12,605 bases of DNA from contig KV908774.1 of NCBI GenBank assembly GCA_002005505.1, positions 20,001 to 32,605 on the forward strand, in the 5' to 3' direction. Each line of letters starts with the position of its first letter. Positions within the stretch are counted from its first letter, which is position 1. The translations under genes and the position numbers were made by a program. Positions 1 through 12,605 of this stretch are shown here, one piece after another. The notes beneath the pieces are model-generated. The model was not told the origin of the DNA and did no database searches. It was given only the letters and a program-made list of their open reading frames with translations. This DNA comes from Botryococcus braunii. Lineage: Eukaryota > Chlorophyta > Trebouxiophyceae.

Positions 1-533
1 AGGTGCATGAACAGCATGCCTTTCGCAGCCGCCCGCCATGTCAGGATGAAGGCATTGTCGGGCTGCAACGTGTCCGCGCGATCCAGGTCCGCCAAGGCGT
101 TATCATATTCAACAAGCTGGATCTTCGTGGCACCTCGCAGTGCCAGGGTGAAGGCATCGTTGGGCTGAATGGAGTCCGCACACTCCAGGTCAGCCAGCGC
201 CTCATGGTACCTGCCCAGCAGCGTCTTCGTGCCTCCTCGCAGCGCCAGGGTTATGGCATCGTTGGGCCTCAAAACGCTGGCCTGCTCCAAATCTACCAGC
301 GCCTCCTCGTACTTTCCAAGCATGATCTGTGTGGTGCCACGCTCATACAGAATGGCCGGGTCATTTGGCTGGAGAGCGTGCGCACTGTCGAGATCCGAAA
401 GTGCCTCTAGGAGTCTATACAGTTTCCTTTTTTTGACCCCCCGCTCCCGCAGGGTACTCGGCGTCAACACAACCTCGCTGGCTTGGCTGGACGCCAGCCA
501 AGCCAGCGAGGTTGTGTTGACGCCAAATACCCC
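1..533 (-). CDS. TPR-repeat protein fragment, 3' end outside window
   Basis: One frame is open from an in-frame TGA at 536-534 down to the window edge. From about residue LRERG onward it is a tetratricopeptide (TPR) array with period exactly 34: a divergent repeat (about 458-360), full repeats at 359-258, 257-156 and 155-54, and a partial one at 53-3. Consensus positions are visible: Gly8 (ERG, LRG), Ala20 and Leu24 (EALADL), Ala27, Pro32 (QPND). TPRs form helical pairs that bind proteins; partner and location are unknown. The only in-frame Met in the open 5' part is at 323-321, inside a repeat, so the true start is probably in an upstream exon. The 5' boundary is uncertain: coding may begin near 458 or at a splice acceptor, and 459-533 lies largely in a palindrome. 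It is on the same strand as the kinesin, about 4.8 kb downstream of it, and is a separate gene. Confidence 0.82.
452..532. repeat. 81-bp near-perfect palindrome
   Basis: Arms 460-490 and 494-524 are perfect reverse complements (31 bp) around a 3-base spacer (491-493). Pairing extends outward to 452 and 532 with only two mismatches (459/525 and 457/527), so 37 of 39 arm positions pair. In the TPR frame one arm encodes QASEVVLTP just before the first TPR. Confidence 0.95.
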
Positions 534-574
534 TCAGGATGCACGCGCTCCATCTGAGGATGCATGCCCTCCAA
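533..574. repeat. 21-bp direct duplication beside the palindrome
   Basis: Positions 533-553 and 554-574 are two tandem copies of a 21-base sequence built around GAGGATGCATGCCCTCCA-like text, with a few substitutions. They abut the palindrome directly. Confidence 0.7.
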
Positions 575-1499
575 GGCTTTTGCGCGGTGAAGTGCACCGG
601 TGAACCTGTGACTAGGTCCAAAGACACCCCTTGACAAGTCAATTAATGGTCAAATACAAGATTGAGATAGAGGAGTGAGTGAAAGCGAGGGAGGGGAATT
701 GGGGGACACTTTAAAAGTATTTGTTGCGGCAAGCCTTTTACTCCATCTCCCATATACTGCAGATAAGCAGTCACAACAAGTCGTTCTCTCCCAGCATCCA
801 CACACCTCCTGGCTCCCGTCTAGCCTCCTCGGAGTCAGTCGATTGAAGCTTCTAAAGCATGCTATTCTCGACATGTACTCGTTTGGTGATGAGTACACTT
901 GAGTGGCAGTTGTGTGTGCGTGCCAACACGGCGGGTTTGGGGCTTGAAGAATATACAAACTGTGAAAAATGGAGCTGCCTGTTATGTGAAAGAAGTTCAG
1001 CAAAATTATGTGTTTCCATTGCCCGCCCACCTTTTAAGTATTCAACCCGTAAACCCCCTGTGGTTAACCCTTCCGCGTTGTCTGTGATCCGGGAACCTCC
1101 TGAACCCTATGCCTACAGGGTTAGTTACACCAGCATCTTGAACGAGTTCATAAGGCAAGTGCTGAGCTAGGCAACCTTCGCAAGACTTACAAGTTTCCTC
1201 GAGCTTAAGAATTGACACAACGTGAAAGAGTCAGCAGTCCCGTCATTAAATTACGGTACAGACCTGACCCCATATTTGTTATCCTCAGCCTCTGATTATC
1301 AGTAGTTCATCCTTGGCAATCGCCCTTTAGTGTTCATCCTCCGCTCCTCCACGTCTAGGTTCGCAAATAGTCTTCAAACTGAGGCGCTAACCGCTTAAAT
1401 GACGTCAGTCCCATTTCTAAGGAATCGAGCAGACAGTGTTTTACAAAATCCATCATAACGTAACTGCATGCTTATTCCATATACCCTGAACTTTGCACA
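575..1499. other. Non-coding stretch, nothing recognised
   Basis: About 0.9 kb of mixed composition. Only short chance-like ORFs are present on either strand, with no recognisable domain, RNA gene or repeat. It could contain upstream exons or the promoter of the TPR gene, but nothing in it supports that directly. Confidence 0.6.
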
Positions 1500-2233
1500 G
1501 ATCGGGTACCTTTACAGCAGCACCACTACCGGCCCCCTCTATTTGCTACCAACGGGTGGGCTACTGAACTCGAGTGGCAACACACACATGATGGGTTACA
1601 AGTGAACAAACTCTGCCAGCCGACTCTCGGCTGTGCTACCTCGGGGCATTGAGGCCCTCCATTCGCGGGTAGCAACTTACTAGCAAATCCGAAGTTCGGA
1701 GTCCGAACGAAACCAACCAAATCCGATCGAAATAGTAAATTAGCGTATATACCGTTACGGTATTACCGTACCGATTCGGCTCTAAGGTTTTTCGGACCTG
1801 AATGATTTCGGTGGGTTAATGAATTTATCCCCCAGCTGGGTGATATGGGGGCCCCATAATTGGGGGGATTTAGCCGGTGGAATAAATGATGTATTTTCCC
1901 GGCTACTCTACGCCTCACCCCGCTAGATAACATACATATATTTCGGGGCAAAATTTTACATTCTGATAGGTTCTTAATAACACTTCGAAGCCGAGACCGA
2001 ATTAGTAAGAGGTTTTAATGGTTTTCGTGGCGATAAGCCCAAACCGTATCAAGCCGTAGCAAATACCAAGCACTAGTGCTTCAAGTCTTGAGTTACATGG
2101 TACACAGTCAAGAATTCAGTGTTCGCTCCCACGTGCATCCTAGTCTTCATTGTCGCGCTCCTCAAGGAGCTCCGCCAACTGCAGTTGACTGGCCACAGCA
2201 GGCTTTCACATGGGTTTTAACCTTTACGGGGTA
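1500..2233. other. Non-coding stretch with short palindromes around 1750-1770
   Basis: No coding region is supportable. Two overlapping short palindromes occur: 1750-1762 (ACCGT, one base, ACGGT) and 1756-1770 (TACGGTA, one base, TACCGTA). Further CG-containing motifs such as TTCGG recur through 1770-2340. It could be the remains of a transposable element, but I see no protein domain, terminal repeats or target duplication to prove it. Confidence 0.5.
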
Positions 2234-2236
2234 TTC

Positions 2237-2314
2237 CGGGACAATACCCTAGGGTTTATATATATTTCGGGAAGTTCGGGACAATACGCCGGGGTTTTAT
2301 ATATTTTTTGGGTC
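2237..2314. repeat. Two degenerate 40-bp tandem copies, AT-rich
   Basis: CGGGACAATAC starts at 2237 and again at 2277. Each copy continues with a GC-rich segment and then a TTTATATAT-type stretch ending in TCGGG or TTGGG. The spacing is 40 bp with scattered changes. Confidence 0.75.
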
Positions 2315-2393
2315 CGGCATAAGATATTTCTGTGACATGTTTTCGGACGAACTCATATATATTAAATTAATAAAACATTAGAGCCGATATGGG

Positions 2394-2401
2394 TATATAA
2401 G
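2394..2401 (+). promoter_or_regulatory. Candidate TATA box
   Basis: TATATAAG lies in an AT-rich stretch and is followed by a C-rich leader containing CCCTAAAC. A plausible start context (CCAATGGCC, ATG at 2508) opens only a 23-codon frame ending at 2579, so no gene is supported downstream. It could be the promoter of an unspliced or unrecognised transcript, a retroelement LTR remnant, or chance. Confidence 0.25.
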
Positions 2402-3230
2402 AGGAAATCGCAACCCCCTCACCACCCTAAACACAAAACCCCCCAATCCTAAACTCGAACGTCAACGGTTAACCCCCCCCCCCCCCCATGAGGGAGCCGC
2501 GCCGCCAATGGCCGCCCCACGGCTCGAGGCGATTGTGAAGCTCACCCTCCTATGCGTACAAAACCATACTAGGTCCTGATAAACAAGGCCTTGGAGCCGC
2601 TTCAAGAGCTCCTTCGCCGCCACACCAAAAAATCCCCAATGTTGCGATTTGGATTTCGAACTCGAATGCGCTCCGATTCCATTCGAAGTCACAATATTTG
2701 GAAGAGAAGAATCTCCTAGCTAGTGAGAGTTAAGGAAGCATGCATGTGAGTAAACAATGTTCCGAGATCTAAACGTCTACATTAACACAGCGACCAATGT
2801 ACGGCTACGGGCAGGGAACGGTGGCAGCTCCTCAAGGGGGCGGGATGACGACTGGAGGACAAATGGGGAAGAGTGGCTGAGAACGTTGAAGAGGGGGGGG
2901 GGGGACCCCTCCACGTGGACGCAGAGATGGAGGAGAACGTTAATGGAGAACGCAGTATTGGCCTAGAATGTTTCTTTCTATTAGAAACACGTTCGTCCAC
3001 ATTGGACACGAGGTGGAGGATCCTCCGGAGAACAGTGGACGATCGGAGTAACATGTGTTGGAAGCACCATAAAGGAAGCATGGAACCCGTCTAGCATCCG
3101 TAAAGCTGTCACCTTTTCCAGACTAGCATGTAGCTCCTCCCACTGTTCACCGCTGCATGCACACCCATACCAGCACGCCCTCGCACGCGGGTGGCCGCGG
3201 GTGTGAGCGCAGTCGTGCTCGAGCATGCAT
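2402..3230. other. Non-coding stretch, homopolymer runs, no gene recognised
   Basis: It contains a 16-base C run (about 2472-2487), a G run (about 2891-2903) and degenerate GAGGAGAACG-type repetition around 2850-3040. Short ORFs exist on both strands (for example + 2757-2966), but none shows a domain, and their composition follows the repeats. Confidence 0.5.
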
Positions 3231-3380
<150 letters not shown>

Positions 3381-3450
3381 GCTTAAGGGGTGCGTTGCTG
3401 ACAGCTGTTAGTAATTAACTACTGACAAGATGGCTTACGTAAAGGGCAGC

Positions 3451-3452
<2 letters not shown>

Positions 3453-3518
<66 letters not shown>

Positions 3519-3531
3519 CGCGCGCGTACGT
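3453..3531 (+). repeat. (GT)n microsatellite ending in an alternating CG block
   Basis: About 62 bp of GT are followed by ACGCGCGCGCGTACGT at 3516-3531. The whole tract is alternating purine-pyrimidine, a composition known to favour Z-DNA. Confidence 0.97.
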
Positions 3532-3539
3532 GGAACGAA

Positions 3540-3800
3540 GGGATGGAAGTAAGCGGGGAGGGAAGCCAACAAGCATTTGAGGAAGTTCTGGAGGCCCTTG
3601 AGAGGGGATGACGGAAGGCATGAAGGAATGAGGGAGGGATGGGAGGGAGGGCCCTGCCTCCGACCTTTCCATCATTCGAATTCCTTTTTTCCTTTCTCCC
3701 GGAGGGAGAGAGAGAGAGCTCAAGGAAGGGGGGGGGGGGGGGGCGGGGCCCTCGATGGAGGAAGGGAGGGAGGGAAGGGCATTCAGGAAGGATTAAGGAA
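3540..3800 (+). repeat. Purine-rich GGAAGG/GGGAGG stretch with G run
   Basis: Irregular repeats of GGAAG and GGGAGG run through this segment, with a G run at about 3728-3743. It is low complexity, with no gene. Confidence 0.8.
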
Positions 3801-3810
3801 GGCAACACAT

Positions 3811-3925
3811 GAGTGTTTAGGGTTTCGGGTACACAAGTAATCCCTTGATCCAAGGAAGCGTACACATAAGGGTTTAGGGTACACAAGTAATCTCGTAATC
3901 CCTTAATCCAAGGAAGGGAACACAT
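3811..3925 (+). repeat. Tandem duplication (57 and 58 bp) carrying plant-type telomere boxes
   Basis: Copies 3811-3867 and 3868-3925 each hold a TTTAGGG core (TTTAGGGTTTCGGG; GGGTTTAGGGT), then ACACAAGTAAT, CCTT(G/A)ATCCAAGGAAG and ACACAT. TTTAGGG is the canonical telomere repeat of land plants and many green algae, and its short form (telo-box) is also a promoter element there. Confidence 0.85.
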
Positions 3926-4485
3926 AAGTTTGCAACCGGTAGTTCGAGGTACAGGGATACGTCAAGCACAGGCAAGTTGAGGACAGGGCACTCACGGCGC
4001 GGCAGACTCATTAAACATTGAGAGTTCCTTTAGCACTTCATGGCTCGTGGTGATATCACATGGTCCTCAGCCCCATCCGCAATCTAAGTGGATCATTTTA
4101 TCAGCTCCTCAAGCGACTACTTTGGTCCTTAGATCCTCGGGAGGATCGATCAGCTCCAAATGAACTCTTTTCCCCCATTGACCAACCAGGAATCTGGTGG
4201 TTACTTCGCCACATGCGGCCTCAGTCTGCATGAATGTACATCCTTAGGTGTAGATGTATAAATCTATAGATGTATGTAGCTATTGGGCTGCAAGAATGTA
4301 CATATGACAGTATATGTATCTTGATCAGGCATCGCAGCAGACAGTGCTCTAACAGTTGCTGATAAGTTCTATGCTTCGCGGCTATGCACCATACAACGCA
4401 CTATAGTTTCGAAAGCGGACAACGCCTCTCCGCTCGTCTACATGCTATGTGTCTTTGAAGGTACATGCTGGACAAAATAGTACGC
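3926..4485. other. Non-coding stretch, nothing recognised
   Basis: Mixed composition with no ORF of note. The segment around 4230-4320 has several GTA and ATGTA-type words (TGTACAT, GTATAAAT, GTATGTAG), without clear unit structure. It lies downstream of the kinesin stop, beyond the repeat arrays. Confidence 0.55.
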
Positions 4486-4818
4486 TCATATCCACATAGA
4501 AGGAAGCGCATGTCCACATGTATGTAGTCGTACGCACAATGGCGCATGTATGATCATGAAGTGGGCGCATCTCCCCACACCAGCAGGCGCATCTCCACAT
4601 AGTGGTGGGCGCTTCACTCCACACTGGTAGGCGCATCTCCACATAGAAGAGGCGCATCTCCATATAGCAGAGGTCGCACCATTCCACACTAGAAGGCGCA
4701 TCTCCACATTGGAGTAGGCGCATCTCCATGTGGTAGGACGCGCATCTCCACATTGCCGTACGCGCACGCCCACCTAGCAGTCGGCGCATTGCCACATCGA
4801 AGTCGGCGCATCCCCCCC
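4486..4818 (+). repeat. Degenerate minisatellite, core GGCGCATCTCCACAT
   Basis: The core recurs about 14 times at irregular 20-25 bp spacing, with variants such as GCGCATGTCCACAT, GGCGCTTCACTCCACA and CGCGCACGCCCACC. Spacers are short (for example AGAAG, AGTGGTG, TGGAGTA). The array stops just before the 38-bp array. A minus-strand ORF of MWRC/EMRL-like peptides is a by-product. Confidence 0.88.
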
Positions 4819-4826
4819 TTAGGTTG

Positions 4827-5356
4827 AGGTGATGAAACTGCCCTTCGTGAATTCAGCAAAGCTCAGGTGATGACACAGCGCTCGGCGGATCCAGGAAGGT
4901 TCAGGTGATGACATGGCCCTTGGAGGATTCAGGAAGGTTCAGGTGATGACACCGCGCTTGGTGGATCCAGGAAGGTTCAGGTGATGACACAGCGCTCGGC
5001 GGATCCAGGAAGGTTCAGGTGATGACACGGCCCTTGGAGGATTCAGGGAGGTTCAGGTGATGACACTGCGCTTGGTGGATCCAGGAAAGTTCAGGTGATG
5101 ACACAGCGCTCGGCGGATCCAGGAAGGTTCAGGTGATGACATGGTCCTTGGAGGATTCAGGAAGGTTCAGGTGATGACACCGCGCTTGGTGGATCCAGGA
5201 AGGTTCAGGTGATGACACCGCGCTTGGTGGATCCAGGAAGGTTCAGGTGATGACACCGCGCTTGGAGGATCCAGGAAGGTTCATGTGCTGACATGGCGCT
5301 TGGTGGATCCAGGAAGGTGCATCTGATGACACCGTGCTTGGAGGATCCAAGAAGGT

Positions 5357-5380
<24 letters not shown>
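4827..5380 (+). repeat. 38-bp minisatellite, 15 copies, overlapping the kinesin stop codon
   Basis: Units start every 38 bp exactly at 4827, 4865, 4903, 4941, 4979, 5017, 5055, 5093, 5131, 5169, 5207, 5245, 5283, 5321 and 5359 (the last partial). The core is AGGTGATGACAC..., then GCGCTTGG.GGATCCAGGAAGGTTC. From 4865 three variants alternate A-B-C three times, a 114-bp higher-order repeat; then C-like units run to the gene. The 5359 unit encodes, on the minus strand, the end of the kinesin (SKRHVIG and TGA). Confidence 0.96.
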
Positions 5381-11764
<6,384 letters not shown>

Positions 11765-12360
11765 CTGTGCGCACCCACCCCTGATGTTTTGGAAGACAGG
11801 CTCTGAATGCATTTTGCGCAAAGGCCCAGCTAGAGAAGCTGTTTGAAGAGGATACGGTAAGATAGCTGTGGCAGAAACAATTGGGGATGTCGGAAACCAC
11901 TGCATTTGAAATACACAGGCAGGGGCTGTGGCTGGCCGGCTATGTGTGCCTTATGGTTGACATTTTCCTGGTGTCACTATATATGCTGTGAAAGACAGTT
12001 CATTGTACTGAACAGTACCATGAATCGTCTTTCTGGGCCTGTGCAGTGACACCTGTAAAGGTCAAACGCTCTTTTGTCAGGGGGGTATCGAACCCTGAAC
12101 ACCGCTGGACCTGCTACACAGCCACAAACCTGCAGGGTCTTCACAATCACAAGTGAACCTTCAGGGTCTTCACAATTGTAGAAACAAAACACGCTGCAAG
12201 TGAACACATGTACGGTGATGTTTGCTGTAGGTCATGCAGACTGTTGACCGCAAGGAAATGGCATCAAAGCGCTTGGCAGATATGTGTTGGTGTAACCTAC
12301 AGTTAGCGATAACTCATGCCTCCACAGTGACTTACGGTAGAGCGGAGGGGGGAAAGGAGA
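11765..12360. other. Upstream intron of the kinesin gene, small duplication, no exon found
   Basis: No reading frame matches the kinesin motor part expected upstream of switch II. CAGGGTCTTCACAAT is present twice (near 12133 and 12162), a short tandem duplication. A GGTTCGATACC word on the minus strand (about 12082-12092) matches a tRNA B-box, but no tRNA fold was found. Confidence 0.55.
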
Positions 12361-12480
12361 GGAGGGAGGAGAAGGGGGGGTGGGGGGGGGGGGGGGGGGG
12401 AGGGGGGAGGGGGGCACACACACACATAGCACAGCACAGGAACACCACAAAGGCAGACGACAGAGAGAGGAGAGAGAGGG

Positions 12481-12521
<41 letters not shown>

Positions 12522-12550
12522 GAGAAGAGAGAGAGAGAGAGAAGAGATGA

Positions 12551-12581
<31 letters not shown>

Positions 12582-12605
12582 GAGAGAGATACAGGAGAGA
12601 GAGGA
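12353..12605 (+). repeat. G-run and interrupted (GA)n tract at the window edge
   Basis: A nearly unbroken G run (about 12374-12414), a short CA block, then GA with GGAG and AAGAG interruptions continuing past the window end from about 12461. Confidence 0.95.

Noticed and set aside
3..410. Plus-strand ORF with internal repeats
   Set aside because: It is the antisense shadow of the TPR array; the minus-strand reading has the 34-residue consensus.
452..532. Palindrome as a transcription terminator
   Set aside because: Hairpin terminators are a bacterial mechanism; the gene is eukaryotic and the hairpin is upstream of the coding repeats, not after them.
1526..1720. A 64-codon minus-strand ORF as a gene or element remnant
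   Set aside because: It has no recognisable domain and no repeat boundaries; it is too short to support without a database search.
12050..12130. tRNA or tRNA-derived SINE on the minus strand (GGTTCGATACC, GGTCCAGCGG)
   Set aside because: The A-like and B-like boxes are only about 7 bases apart, and no acceptor or anticodon stem could be folded.
12232..12450. Possible upstream kinesin exon ending at a GTAAGT donor (12335-12330, minus)
   Set aside because: The frame before it is Pro/Ser low complexity from the G run and does not match the motor sequence expected before switch II.

Overview
The window looks like nuclear DNA of a eukaryote, most plausibly a green alga or other plant-lineage protist. 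The evidence is short exons separated by GT...AG introns, a plant/algal-style kinesin-13 motor, a 34-residue TPR array, two copies of the plant-type telomere motif (TTTAGGG), and a very heavy load of microsatellites and minisatellites. The lineage call is an inference. No prokaryotic, viral, CRISPR or clear transposon gene was recognised.

The main gene is the 3' two-thirds or so of a kinesin-13 (microtubule-depolymerising kinesin, MCAK/KIF2 family) on the minus strand. Eight exons between 11764 and 5357 join in matching splice phases and give 351 codons to a TGA stop. They cover the end of the motor domain (switch II, alpha-4 with the KEC residues, L12/alpha-5, beta-8, alpha-6), a poorly conserved Pro/Ala/Gly-rich linker, and the conserved C-terminal helical region. 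The start of the motor (P-loop, switch I, KVD finger) and the promoter lie beyond 12605.

A second minus-strand gene fragment at the left edge (533 down to 1) encodes at least four 34-residue TPR repeats and runs off the window. An 81-bp palindrome sits in the same open frame.

Between the genes (about 575 to 4826) I found no coding region I can defend. It holds (GA)n and (GT)n tracts, a degenerate GGCGCATCTCCACAT array, a telomere-box duplication and an AT-rich stretch with a TATA-like site.

The most interesting pattern is in the kinesin gene. Most introns carry their own minisatellite, and at several places an exon border has been copied into the adjacent non-coding DNA. (i) The last seven codons and stop belong to a 38-bp repeat with 15 copies and a 114-bp higher-order period. 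(ii) Intron 7 is largely degenerate copies of the exon 7 donor and exon 8 acceptor borders, and it has no stop in the exon 7 frame. (iii) The exon 3 acceptor is duplicated 54 bp upstream in frame, which could insert 18 residues in the motor. These may be decoy or alternative splice sites; RNA data would decide.
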